From: Clostridiaceae bacterium
Lineage (GTDB): Bacteria > Bacillota > Clostridia > DSM-8532
Assembly: GCA_012728095.1 (NCBI GenBank)
Contig: JAAYFU010000034.1
Location: 1-53,016 of the forward strand
Length of the DNA: 53,016 nt
Direction: 5' to 3'
A model generated the notes under the pieces. That model did not search any database. It saw only the letters and a list, made by a program, of their open reading frames with translations, and was not told the DNA's origin. Of the stretch, positions 44,662 through 53,016 are shown piece by piece; positions within the stretch are counted from its first letter, which is position 1, and each line of letters starts with the position of its first letter. The position numbers and the translations under genes were made by a program.

Positions 44662-45546
44662 ATGTCAAAAATAGATTTTCACATGCATTCAATATATAGC
44701 TGCGACGGAGAATATACACCGGAAGAGCTGATATATCTGGCAAAGGAAGCTGATCTTAAGGTAGTGGCCATTACGGATCATAATACAACAAAAGGTGTGG
44801 ACGAAGGAATACAGGCAGGAAAAGCTTTGGATATTGAAGTTGTACCTGCTGTTGAATTGGATTGCATACATCATGGTATTGTATTTCATGTATTGGGATA
44901 TTTCATAGATCATAAATCCAAAAAATACTTCAAAATTGAAAAGAATATATATGACCAGGAAATCGCTGCATCAAAGCAAAGAATTGATTTAGTCAGAAAA
45001 ATGGGAATAGAAATAGATGCTGATGAAGCTCTATCCCATGCCAAAGACGGTATTGTGACCGGTGAAATCATTGCAGAAATTGTTCTAAATGACCCTTCAA
45101 ATGCCGATAATCCACTTTTGCTGCCCTATTTCCCAGGAGGAGCCAGGGCGGATAACCCGTATGTTAATTTTTACTGGGATTACTGTTCCCAGGGCAAACC
45201 AGCTTATGTACATATAGATTATATTTCCATGAAAGAGGCAATATCGCTGATTATAGAAACAGGCGGTGTTCCTGTGCTGGCTCACCCGGGAATCAATTTA
45301 GAAGGAAGACCGGAGCTTCTTGACAGTATAGTTAAGCTGGGGATAAAAGGCATTGAAGCATACAGCAGTTACCATTCTCCAGATCAAAACCGGTATTTTA
45401 TACAACAGGCACAAGAATACGGACTATTAATTACCGGAGGGAGTGATTTTCACGGCAAGACAAAACCATCCGTATTTATGGGGAATTTCGGGCTGGAACA
45501 GGATGGTATGGCTCTTTTTAATGCACTAAAAGACTTAAAAGATTAA
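44662..45546 (+). CDS. PHP-domain phosphoesterase
   Basis: 294 residues from ATG 44662. Metal motifs of the PHP fold in order: DFHMHSIYSCDGEYTP, AITDHNTT, AVELDCIHHG, VLAHPGINL and GSDFHG. It resembles the YciV/TrpH branch, which hydrolyses nucleotide and sugar phosphates. In this operon it may remove phosphate from a pathway intermediate or a toxic dead-end product. This is inference. The frame opens earlier at 44623 without a ribosome site. Last gene of the operon. Confidence 0.88.
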   Translation: MSKIDFHMHSIYSCDGEYTPEELIYLAKEADLKVVAITDHNTTKGVDEGIQAGKALDIEVVPAVELDCIHHGIVFHVLGYFIDHKSKKYFKIEKNIYDQEIAASKQRIDLVRKMGIEIDADEALSHAKDGIVTGEIIAEIVLNDPSNADNPLLLPYFPGGARADNPYVNFYWDYCSQGKPAYVHIDYISMKEAISLIIETGGVPVLAHPGINLEGRPELLDSIVKLGIKGIEAYSSYHSPDQNRYFIQQAQEYGLLITGGSDFHGKTKPSVFMGNFGLEQDGMALFNALKDLKD

Positions 45547-45576
45547 TAACCAATTATAAGATAAAAAATTACAAAA

Positions 45577-45603
45577 AATAACACCCTTCACGGGTGTTAT
45601 TTT
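45577..45603 (+). terminator. Terminator of the glycyl radical operon
   Basis: AATAACACCC (45577-45586) and GGGTGTTATT (45592-45601) form a perfect 10-bp stem with a TTCAC loop and T-tail. Confidence 0.9.
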
Positions 45604-45605
45604 AG

Positions 45606-45683
<78 letters not shown>

Positions 45684-45793
45684 TCGTCATTTTTTGCGCT
45701 CAAATAGTATAACAAAATTTTTTCCCATTTGCAAGTCCTTTTTTATTATATCAAAAAGTTTATAAATTGCAATATTAAATGCCGTCCTAAATT

Positions 45794-46928
45794 ATGGTAA
45801 TACATTGTATCTTAGCAAGCGGCAGCTATTTCATTTGCGGATTTATATCCAAATATTCTCCTGGGATAATTATTAATCCATTTTTCGATACTTTTTATTT
45901 TTGCTGTGCTTATCTTACTTATATCAGTTCCCTTTGGTATAAAACGCCTTATCAACTTGTTTATATTCTCATTTGTACCTCTTTCCCATGAACTATAGGG
46001 GTGTGCATAGTATATCTTAGTCCTGATGCTGCCTGGCTCTATTGTTGATCTTTCAAGCTCCTTAAAATTCAAAAATTCTGAACCATTATCAACAGTTATC
46101 GTTTTAAACTTTTCTCTGAATACTTCCTTGTACTTAAATTCTAATTCATCTATTGCCTTGATTACAGAATCTTGCGTTTTGTTTGGTATCTTAAATATTA
46201 TCTCTTCTCTCGTCTTTCGTTCACTCAATACCAGTAATACTTCTTGATTCTCTTTTTTACCTACTACACAATCCATCTCCCAGTGTCCATATTCAACTCT
46301 ATCTTCAACCTCTTGCGGCCTTTCCTCTATACTTCTTCCCTTTATATTCTTGAGCGCTATCTTCTTTACTTTTTGATATATTCGTTTCTTTCCATCCTTT
46401 TTTACCGGAAGTTCTTTATTTGTTAATTTTAAAAACACATCTCCTCGATCTATGTAGTTATTCAGGGTCTTGGTACATATGCTTGTTTTAAACTTCAGTC
46501 CTTTCGCTTTTATTTCTCCAATAACTGCATCCGGAGAATACTTCCCTTTTATTATTTTTGTTTCTATATGCCTTGTTAATTTATGGTCATTTCCTATCTT
46601 TAACTGTGGCCCTTTATTCTTTCCATTCTCTATGTATTTCCTTTGCCCTACATCTGCACAATATGCTTTCCTATAGCTTAAATCGCTGTTTTGTAAATAT
46701 ACTGTCCCCCTGGCTATTTCTCTTTCTATTGTCCTTTTATGCCTTCCTAATCTCTTTGCTATTTGTTGTATTGTATATTTTTCTCGCAGGTATAGTTCTA
46801 TTGCATATCTTTCCCTTTCATTTAGATGTTTGTTCTTTCGTGATTCTGTGTTATGATTCATATATAACTCATGGTACTCCTTTGCTTATGTTTTTTTGGA
46901 CGTTAAACATTTTACAATGGATTACCAT
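45794..46928 (-). mobile_element. IS30-family insertion sequence
   Basis: Terminal inverted repeats ATGGTAATACATTGTA (45794-45809) and TACAATGGATTACCAT (46913-46928) match at 15 of 16 positions and bracket one intact transposase gene. Outer bases (AATT/GAGT) may extend the ends slightly. The element lies between the initiator tRNA and the c-di-AMP riboswitch gene. No clear target duplication is visible. Confidence 0.85.
45812..46861 (-). CDS. IS30-family transposase
   Basis: 349 residues. N-terminal helix-turn-helix (LNERERYAIELYLREKYTIQQIAKRLGRHKRTIEREIARG). DDE catalytic triad: Asp197 in GHWEMDCV, Asp258 in ITVDNGSEF, Glu298 in RGTNENINKLIRRF. Full length and uninterrupted, so probably active. 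It ends 3 nt from the inner edge of the left inverted repeat. Confidence 0.95.
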   Translation of the reverse strand: MNHNTESRKNKHLNERERYAIELYLREKYTIQQIAKRLGRHKRTIEREIARGTVYLQNSDLSYRKAYCADVGQRKYIENGKNKGPQLKIGNDHKLTRHIETKIIKGKYSPDAVIGEIKAKGLKFKTSICTKTLNNYIDRGDVFLKLTNKELPVKKDGKKRIYQKVKKIALKNIKGRSIEERPQEVEDRVEYGHWEMDCVVGKKENQEVLLVLSERKTREEIIFKIPNKTQDSVIKAIDELEFKYKEVFREKFKTITVDNGSEFLNFKELERSTIEPGSIRTKIYYAHPYSSWERGTNENINKLIRRFIPKGTDISKISTAKIKSIEKWINNYPRRIFGYKSANEIAAAC

Positions 46929-47120
46929 GAGTTTTCTATTCTTTTTTCTTACGGCATTTAATTTTACAACTTACTCCAGAACAAGCTTTGTCATTTATCA
47001 ATAATTGGAATAGTATACTATATATTAAGAAAATAAAAACAAAAATACCATTGCCCATTTGCATACCCAAAGCCGGCTCTAAAAACGGTCATTCATTAAT
47101 GCTTGGTGCTTTTCCAGAAA

Positions 47121-47141
47121 GTTTGGTAATTTATACCAAAC
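47121..47141. repeat. Inverted repeat just upstream of a promoter
   Basis: GTTTGGTA and TACCAAAC are perfect complements around ATTTA. It ends 1 nt before the -35 box of the wall-hydrolase promoter, a typical place for an activator or repressor site. Confidence 0.5.
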
Positions 47142-47142
47142 C

Positions 47143-47171
47143 TTGATATGCCATAATTATATTGATATAAT
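47143..47171 (+). promoter_or_regulatory. Sigma-A promoter of the NlpC/P60 gene
   Basis: -35 TTGATA (47143-47148), 17-nt spacer, -10 TATAAT (47166-47171). Transcription would start about 70 nt before the riboswitch. Confidence 0.75.
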
Positions 47172-47247
47172 TAATGAAGCACATGGTACAAATATACATA
47201 TACTTTTAATATAGATGTAATAAATGGCTTAGTTATTCAAAAGAATA

Positions 47248-47336
47248 AACGGAGGAACCAATTAATTGGGGTTAATCCATATTTTATATGGTAGGGGTGC
47301 CTCTTTACCCGAACCCGTCAGCTAACTCCGGAAGCC
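47248..47336 (+). ncRNA. c-di-AMP riboswitch (ydaO/yuaA class)
   Basis: The class core is present: GGAGGAACCAA, GGGGTTAATCC, GGTAGGGGTGCCTCTTT and CCCGAACCCGTCAGCTAAC. The closing stem is CGGAG (47250-47254) with CTCCG (47326-47330). It lies 20 nt before the ribosome site of an SH3b-NlpC/P60 gene, a classic target. c-di-AMP normally turns such genes off. Confidence 0.92.
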
Positions 47337-47353
47337 AAAATAGGAGGAACACC

Positions 47354-48445
47354 ATGGAAAGACCACGAAAAATAAACTTTCCGCTGCTGATTTTAACATT
47401 ACTTTTTTTGCTAACGCAGACGGTATTAGCCCTATCGATGACTATATCATATGATAAAACCGATGCAAATGTGCAAGCGAGTCAGCAAACAGAAGAAGAA
47501 ATTTATTTAGATATAGAAAATGAAGAAACAAATGCTTTTATTTCTGAAGAAAACGCATCCGTTGCAACTTTATCAGCCCTTCAGGAATTGGATTCAGCAA
47601 CTCAAAATATTACTTCTTCGGCAGATGATTCAAGTATTTCTACAATAGATATAAATTCCGGTCAGACAGAAATGGCTGTCACATCAGCGACTGCTGTTAA
47701 TGTTCCCGAACCTGCAGAATCTATTCCGGCACCAACACCAACTCCAAAACCACAAATCAAATCGGTGGTTAAACATGTTAATGCCGACAAGTTAAATGTC
47801 AGAGAAGAGCCTACAAAAGACAGCAAGTTGATAACTTCCATTAAAAGAGGGGACAAAGTTACCTATTTCGAAACTGTCGGCGAATGGGCGAGAATAATAA
47901 CCTGGACCGATAAAAAAGGCTATGTTCTGGCTAAATACCTGGTGGACAGTGCCGACAAAGTGGAAAAGCCTGTTGCACAGACACCCAAGCCATCCACGGC
48001 GCCCAAGCAGACCGAAAACGTGGTGGCATCGAGGGGCACCGAAGAAAAAGCACAAACAGTTTCTCCCGAAGCTGAAAAACTGGCCGATGAAATTATTGCT
48101 TATGCAAAAACATTACTTGGAGTGCCATACAGATGGGGCGGCTACTCCACCAAAGGGTTTGACTGCTCCGGATTTACCAAATATGTTTTTGCGAAATTCG
48201 GAATAGATTTACCGCGTTCGTCCTATGATTATTCCAGGATCGGAACCAAGGTATCACGGTCAGAGCTCAGGAAGGGCGATATACTGATGTGGGATACGGA
48301 AAAAAACGGTACAATAGGTCATGTAGGAATTTATATGGGCGACGGAATGTTCATCCATGCATCCTCTTCAAAAGGGAAAGTAGTTACAAGATCACTTGCT
48401 TCCTATGATGAAAAATATATGGGCGCAAGGCGCGTTATTAAATAG
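47354..48445 (+). CDS. Secreted SH3b-NlpC/P60 peptidoglycan hydrolase
   Basis: 363 residues from ATG 47354 (AGGAGG upstream; the longer frame from 47288 reads through the riboswitch). Signal peptide (1-26), a Glu/Thr/Ser-rich linker, an SH3b domain (about 140-210: LNVREEPTKDSKLITSIKRGD), a Pro/Lys linker and a C-terminal NlpC/P60 domain. Catalytic Cys in GFDCSGFTKY, His in GHVGIYMGDG, third residue in FIHASS. It should cut stem peptides in the cell wall, with c-di-AMP control. Confidence 0.94.
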   Translation: MERPRKINFPLLILTLLFLLTQTVLALSMTISYDKTDANVQASQQTEEEIYLDIENEETNAFISEENASVATLSALQELDSATQNITSSADDSSISTIDINSGQTEMAVTSATAVNVPEPAESIPAPTPTPKPQIKSVVKHVNADKLNVREEPTKDSKLITSIKRGDKVTYFETVGEWARIITWTDKKGYVLAKYLVDSADKVEKPVAQTPKPSTAPKQTENVVASRGTEEKAQTVSPEAEKLADEIIAYAKTLLGVPYRWGGYSTKGFDCSGFTKYVFAKFGIDLPRSSYDYSRIGTKVSRSELRKGDILMWDTEKNGTIGHVGIYMGDGMFIHASSSKGKVVTRSLASYDEKYMGARRVIK

Positions 48446-48460
48446 CTATGATTAATTAAT

Positions 48461-48503
48461 AAAAATAGCTCTGAGCGAAATAATAGCTCAGAGCTGTTAT
48501 TTT
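48461..48503 (+). terminator. Terminator of the wall-hydrolase gene
   Basis: AGCTCTGAGC (48467-48476) with GCTCAGAGCT (48486-48495), extended by AAAATA/TTATTTT. Confidence 0.88.
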
Positions 48504-48613
48504 ATGCCGACATTATTTTTTTATTATTATACTATTATAATTAAGTTTTATATGTATAGATATGGCTTAAATTTGTCAAATATAATAGAATTATTTCTAA
48601 GGAGGAAAGCGTG

Positions 48614-49720
48614 ATGGACAGAAGAACCCCGTTATATCAGGTTCAAAAAAACCTGGGAGCTAAGTTTACTTCTTTCGGAGGATGGGAACTTCCCGTTTCA
48701 TATACTGATATAATCTCCGAGCATCATTTGGTAAGGACAAAGGCTGGTCTGTTCGATGTTTCCCATATGGGTGAAATAAAAATAACCGGAAAGGATGCCG
48801 TCAAAGCGGTAAACAGGCTTATAACCAATGATTTGGAGCCGGTTCCCGTTGGTAAGATCCTTTATTCTCCCATGTGTTATGAAAACGGAACAGTGGTGGA
48901 CGATATTTTAATTTACAAATTTTCGGATGAAGAGCTTCTTTTGGTTGTTAACGCAGGAAATACCCAGAAGGACGATGAATGGATAAGGTCTCAAATAACT
49001 GGAGACGTTATGGTGGAGAACCTTTCCGATAATTATGTACAGCTTGCTCTGCAGGGACCGGAGGCTGAAAACATTATAAAGGGCATATTGGATGAAGATA
49101 CTGAACTTCCGCAATTTTACCGCTTTACAGAGACGTCCCTGCTGGGAATGAATGTATTGCTTTCAAGGACAGGCTATACAGGTGAAGACGGATTTGAGAT
49201 ATATTTAAGGTTTTCGGATCACGGTGCAGATCCGGAAAGACTCTGGAATGGAATATTGGAAGCAGGAAAAGATAACGGTATTGCTCCTGCCGGTTTAGGC
49301 GCAAGAGACACGTTAAGGCTTGAAGCTGCTTTGCCCCTTTACGGGCATGAACTTTCAGAGGATATAACTCCGTTGGAGGCCGGATTGAAAGCTTTTGTAA
49401 AAATAAATAAGGATGATTACATCGGCAAGGCTGCGCTGGCCCGACAGTTTGAACATGGTCTTAAGCGGAAGCTGTACGGTTTTGAGATGATGGACAGAGG
49501 TATACCAAGAAGCGGTTATGATATTTTGAAAGACGGAGAAAAAATCGGTTATGTAACCAGCGGGGGAATTCTGCCGACATTGAACAAAAACGGAGGTTTG
49601 GCATTAATAAATAATCTTGATTTACAAGTCGGTGAAACAATAGAAATCGTGATACGTGAAAGATTGTGCAAGGCGGTGGTTGTCCAGCTTCCTTTCTATA
49701 AAAAGAAATATAAACGATAA
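48614..49720 (+). CDS. gcvT: Glycine cleavage system T protein (aminomethyltransferase)
   Basis: Transfers the methylene group from the lipoyl arm of H protein to tetrahydrofolate and releases ammonia. 368 residues from ATG 48614 (AAGGAGG 8 nt upstream; GTG 48611 also possible). Typical: LFDVSHMGEIKITGKDA, GYTGEDGFEIY, GLGARDTLRLEAALPLYGHEL. First of four genes. No glycine riboswitch is present upstream. Confidence 0.96.
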   Translation: MDRRTPLYQVQKNLGAKFTSFGGWELPVSYTDIISEHHLVRTKAGLFDVSHMGEIKITGKDAVKAVNRLITNDLEPVPVGKILYSPMCYENGTVVDDILIYKFSDEELLLVVNAGNTQKDDEWIRSQITGDVMVENLSDNYVQLALQGPEAENIIKGILDEDTELPQFYRFTETSLLGMNVLLSRTGYTGEDGFEIYLRFSDHGADPERLWNGILEAGKDNGIAPAGLGARDTLRLEAALPLYGHELSEDITPLEAGLKAFVKINKDDYIGKAALARQFEHGLKRKLYGFEMMDRGIPRSGYDILKDGEKIGYVTSGGILPTLNKNGGLALINNLDLQVGETIEIVIRERLCKAVVVQLPFYKKKYKR

Positions 49721-49759
49721 AGCGTTTAAATAAGCAAAACAGGAACAGGAGGATTTTGT

Positions 49760-50140
49760 ATGGAAATCAGGGAAGGATTATATTACTCAAAGGATCATGA
49801 ATGGGTGCGTGTTGAAGGAAACCGTGCATATGTGGGAATTACGGATTATGCCCAGAATTCTCTCGGAAACATAGTGTATGTTGAGCTACCGACAGAAGGC
49901 AAAGAACTGTCAAAAGGCGATGTTTTAGGTGTCGTGGAATCGGTTAAAGCCGCGTCTGATATTTTTTCACCGATATCGGGAACCGTTGTTGAAGTAAACC
50001 ATGCGCTGGCAGATAACCCTGAGCTTATTAATGAAAGCCCGTATGAAAACTATATAGCTGTTTTAAGTTTCGGAAATACAGATGAGCTTAATGAGCTTTT
50101 AAGCCCTGCCCAGTATAAGGAACTGACAAAGGGAGAGTGA
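49760..50140 (+). CDS. gcvH: Glycine cleavage system H protein
   Basis: 126-residue lipoyl carrier. The lipoylated Lys is in VVESVKAASDIFSPISG near residue 62, and the opening YYSKDHEWVRVEG is typical. AGGAGGATTTTGT precedes ATG. Confidence 0.96.
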   Translation: MEIREGLYYSKDHEWVRVEGNRAYVGITDYAQNSLGNIVYVELPTEGKELSKGDVLGVVESVKAASDIFSPISGTVVEVNHALADNPELINESPYENYIAVLSFGNTDELNELLSPAQYKELTKGE

Positions 50141-50145
50141 CAAAA

Positions 50146-51534
50146 TTGAAATCATCCTACATCCCAATGACCAGGCAGCAGCAGGAAGCCATGCTTTCAG
50201 CTGTGGGCGTTGAGTCATTAGAAGAGCTTTTTTCGGCAATCCCGGAAGAACTCAGGCTAAAAAAAGACTTAAATTTACCAAAGCCATTATCCGAATATGA
50301 ACTGAAAAAACACATGAATACACTGGCCCGGAAAAATTCCGACGCCTGTGAGAATATATGCTTTTTAGGAGCGGGAGTCTATGATCATATTATCCCTTCA
50401 GCAGTGAAACATATTATATCAAGGCAGGAATTCTACACCGCCTATACGCCGTATCAGCCTGAAATCAGCCAGGGAGTGCTTCAGTCAATATTTGAATATC
50501 AGACAATGATTGCGGAGCTCACAGGAATGGATGCCGCCAATGCTTCACTTTATGACGGCGCAACCGCGCTGTATGAAGCAGTGCTTCTTGCCAGCAGGTT
50601 CAATGGCCGAAAGGAAGTATTAGTGGCCAGGAGCGTAAATCCGGAATATCGGAAAGTCCTGCATTCAGCCCTTAAATATTCGGGAATAACTATAAAAGAA
50701 GTGGATTTCAATAAAGAAGAAAACAATCCTGCCGGCAAAAGCGGCACAATTGACTTGAAAAAATTACAGGACAAATTAAGTAAAGACACGGCGGCTATTG
50801 CCATACAATCTCCGAATTTCTTCGGTATATTGGAAGATATTAAAGCTATATCCCAGAAAGCCAAAGAGGTGGGAGCTCTCTTAATTGCAGTATGTGATCC
50901 CATCTCGTTGGGCGTGTTTGAATCCCCCGGCGTGTTAGGGGCCGATATAGCGGTAGGGGAGGCTCAGCCCCTGGGGAATCCAATGAATTTCGGCGGTCCG
51001 CTGTTGGGTTATTTTGCTGTTAAAAGCCCGTTTATAAGGCGCATGCCCGGCAGAATTGCGGGTGAAACAACCGATTCCCAGGGTAGACGAGGATTTGTCC
51101 TCACCCTTCAGGCAAGGGAACAGCATATAAGGCGTGAAAAAGCCACCTCCAACATTTGCACCAACCAGGCTTTGTGTGCACTTGCCGCAGTAAGTTACCT
51201 TTCCCTTATGGGCAAGAAAGGTCTTAAAGAGGTTGCCAGCCAATGTATAAATAAATCGGTTTACACATATAAATCACTTCTCGAAACCGGGCAGGTTTCC
51301 CAGGTTTTCAGTGCCCCGTTCTTCAGAGAGTTTGTTGTAAAGCCCAAAATTAAACCAAGCGTATTAAATGAGGCGCTGTCGGCCGAGAAAATCATAGGTG
51401 GCTATGATTTGACGGCTGAATACCCGGAACTCGAGGGTTGCTGGCTTGTTGCCGTAACAGAGAAAAGGTCAATGGAAGAGATTAAACATTTTGTGAACAA
51501 GGTTAATTCAATTTGCCAGGGAGGGGATTATTAA
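50146..51534 (+). CDS. gcvPA: Glycine decarboxylase subunit 1
   Basis: The P-protein N-terminal half, which forms a heterotetramer with GcvPB. 462 residues from TTG 50146, chosen because GGGAGAG is 8 nt upstream and relatives begin near SSYIPMT; GTG 50137 overlaps the gcvH stop. Typical: [79 protein letters not shown]. Confidence 0.95.
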   Translation: MKSSYIPMTRQQQEAMLSAVGVESLEELFSAIPEELRLKKDLNLPKPLSEYELKKHMNTLARKNSDACENICFLGAGVYDHIIPSAVKHIISRQEFYTAYTPYQPEISQGVLQSIFEYQTMIAELTGMDAANASLYDGATALYEAVLLASRFNGRKEVLVARSVNPEYRKVLHSALKYSGITIKEVDFNKEENNPAGKSGTIDLKKLQDKLSKDTAAIAIQSPNFFGILEDIKAISQKAKEVGALLIAVCDPISLGVFESPGVLGADIAVGEAQPLGNPMNFGGPLLGYFAVKSPFIRRMPGRIAGETTDSQGRRGFVLTLQAREQHIRREKATSNICTNQALCALAAVSYLSLMGKKGLKEVASQCINKSVYTYKSLLETGQVSQVFSAPFFREFVVKPKIKPSVLNEALSAEKIIGGYDLTAEYPELEGCWLVAVTEKRSMEEIKHFVNKVNSICQGGDY

Positions 51535-52988
51535 TGATTAGGGATGAAAAACTGATATTTGAAAAATCAGTGGAAGGCCGAATCGGATATTCTCTTCCCG
51601 AAAACGATGTTCCCAAAGTGGATTTGGAAGCGTTTTATCCCGATGAGTTTCTTCGAAAAACTGATCCTGAACTTCCGGAAGTGTCGGAAGTAGATGTAAT
51701 TCGCCATTATACCAATCTTTCCAAAAGAAATTACGGGGTCGATTCGGGTTTTTACCCGCTTGGCTCCTGCACAATGAAATACAATCCAAAGATAAATGAG
51801 GACATAGCCTCAATAGAGGGCCTGGCTCAAATGCATCCTCTCCAGGACCCGCAGAGTGCCCAGGGAAATTTGGAGATTCTTTATAATATGGACAGGTATT
51901 TGTCCGAGATACTTGGGATGGAGAGGGTTACGCTGCAGCCGGCGGCAGGAGCCCACGGCGAGATGACAGGCCTTATGATAATCAAGGCTTATCATATGCA
52001 CAGAAATGACAGTAAACGCGTGAAGATAATCGTTCCCGATTCGTCCCACGGAACAAATCCTGCGTCGGCAGCCCTTGCGGGATTTGAGGTCGTGCACATC
52101 CCTTCCGATGAAAGAGGTTGTGTAGATATCAAGGCGCTTGAGAGTATCCTGGACGATACCGTTGCTGGACTTATGCTGACCAACCCCAACACACTGGGGC
52201 TGTTTGAGGAGGATATTCTTAAAATCTCCAAGATGGTTCATGCCTGCGGCGGCCTCCTTTATTATGACGGTGCCAATATGAACGCGATAATGGGCATTGC
52301 GCGCCCCGGCGATATGGGATTCGATATTGCCCATGTCAATCTTCATAAGACTTTTTCTACCCCGCATGGAGGAGGCGGGCCCGGTTCCGGTCCCATTGGA
52401 GTGATAAAGGAGCTTGTTCCGTTTCTGCCGGTACCGGTCATTGAAAAGGTAAATGACAGTTTTGTTCCCGATTATGACAGACCTCTTTCGATAGGAAAGG
52501 TTAAATCATTTTACGGGAATTTCGGGGTAATATTAAGGGCTTACTCATATATTCGCACCATGGGCGCCCAGGGGCTAAAAGCGGTATCACAGGCTGCGGT
52601 TCTTAATGCCAACTATATCAGGAAGAAACTTGAGGACTATTATGAAATTCCATATAACAGGACCTGCATGCATGAATTCGTGCTGTCAGCGCAAAAACAG
52701 GCAAAAAGCGGCGTTACTGCGCTGGATATTGCAAAGAATCTGCTTGACGAAGGTATTCATCCGCCTACGATATACTTCCCGTTAATCGTACAGGAGGCAA
52801 TGATGATTGAACCTACCGAGACCGAGAGTCCCGAAACCCTGGATAATTTTATTGAAATTATGCGTCAATTGGCCGTAAAGGCCCAAGATGATCCGGAAAG
52901 CCTGAAAAATGCGCCAAAGACAACCTATGTTTCAAGGTTGGATGAAGTCAAGGCCGCCAGGACCCCGGTTTTGAGATGGAAAAAATAA
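51534..52988 (+). CDS. gcvPB: Glycine decarboxylase subunit 2 (PLP-binding)
   Basis: The PLP-binding half of split P protein. 484 residues from ATG 51534 (GGGAGGGG upstream), overlapping the gcvPA stop by one base. PLP Lys in [20 protein letters not shown], with [13 protein letters not shown] and [17 protein letters not shown]. It ends in VLRWKK. The L-protein gene is not before the window end. Confidence 0.96.
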   Translation: MIRDEKLIFEKSVEGRIGYSLPENDVPKVDLEAFYPDEFLRKTDPELPEVSEVDVIRHYTNLSKRNYGVDSGFYPLGSCTMKYNPKINEDIASIEGLAQMHPLQDPQSAQGNLEILYNMDRYLSEILGMERVTLQPAAGAHGEMTGLMIIKAYHMHRNDSKRVKIIVPDSSHGTNPASAALAGFEVVHIPSDERGCVDIKALESILDDTVAGLMLTNPNTLGLFEEDILKISKMVHACGGLLYYDGANMNAIMGIARPGDMGFDIAHVNLHKTFSTPHGGGGPGSGPIGVIKELVPFLPVPVIEKVNDSFVPDYDRPLSIGKVKSFYGNFGVILRAYSYIRTMGAQGLKAVSQAAVLNANYIRKKLEDYYEIPYNRTCMHEFVLSAQKQAKSGVTALDIAKNLLDEGIHPPTIYFPLIVQEAMMIEPTETESPETLDNFIEIMRQLAVKAQDDPESLKNAPKTTYVSRLDEVKAARTPVLRWKK

Positions 52989-53016
52989 TTTTAGAAAAAT
53001 TTGCTTAAAAAATGAA

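Noticed and set aside
33489-45546. Glycyl-radical bacterial microcompartment locus
   Set aside because: No shell protein, encapsulation peptide or aldehyde/alcohol dehydrogenase gene is visible; the radical enzyme starts without a long N-terminal extension.
48504-48613. Glycine riboswitch upstream of gcvT
   Set aside because: The 110-nt gap is AT-rich and lacks the tandem aptamer cores.

Overview
The window is AT-rich DNA from an anaerobic, endospore-forming Firmicute of the class Clostridia. Four features support this: a gerA-type germinant-receptor operon, a glycyl radical enzyme with its radical-SAM activase, split glycine decarboxylase subunits (GcvPA and GcvPB), and cobalamin and c-di-AMP riboswitches in front of Firmicute-style genes. 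The species cannot be named from the sequence.

Layout. 0-8.6 kb is mixed housekeeping: tRNA-Pro, a six-helix chemoreceptor, a PlsC-like acyltransferase with a C-terminal zinc ribbon, inorganic pyrophosphatase, and a nicotinate phosphoribosyltransferase gene that loses its 3' third at an abrupt junction. An unknown gene fragment, a DUF3021-like membrane protein, a Tyr-rich cupin and a type I asparaginase follow. 8.7-12.8 kb is a four-gene germinant-receptor operon (A, C, small D, B). 12.9-18.9 kb holds an SLH/BsuPI secreted protein and an operon of a DUF819 membrane protein plus a heterodimeric ABC exporter. 19.1-26.4 kb has murI and murD overlapping tail to tail, an unlisted 32-residue Asn/Lys-rich peptide gene, an amidohydrolase, a half-size EamA transporter and an SF2 helicase with two predicted membrane helices. 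26.5-33.0 kb is a cobalamin operon with a complete control region (promoter, B12 riboswitch, terminator) driving btuF-btuC-btuD-cobT-cobU-cobS-mini-cobU-cobC.

33.5-45.6 kb is the most interesting region: a sugar- or polyol-catabolic regulon built around a glycyl radical enzyme of unassigned substrate. It contains a DeoC aldolase, a GntR/UTRA regulator, a ribose-type ABC importer (permease, binding protein, double ATPase), the glycyl radical dehydratase-like enzyme, a PfkB kinase, the activase, a Gfo/Idh/MocA oxidoreductase and a PHP phosphoesterase. The same palindrome, TGTATNATACA, lies just downstream of the -10 box of both deoC and the importer operon, so the two transcription units appear to be one regulon. 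The parts fit a pathway not described to my knowledge: import of a polyol, radical 1,2-diol dehydration to a 2-deoxy sugar, phosphorylation, and cleavage by DeoC to glyceraldehyde-3-phosphate plus acetaldehyde. A ring-opening of an anhydro-sugar phosphate is the main alternative.

45.6-53 kb carries an initiator tRNA with an extra T in its T-stem, an intact IS30-family element, a c-di-AMP riboswitch with an SH3b-NlpC/P60 wall hydrolase, and the glycine cleavage operon gcvT-gcvH-gcvPA-gcvPB. No lipoamide dehydrogenase gene lies before the window ends.
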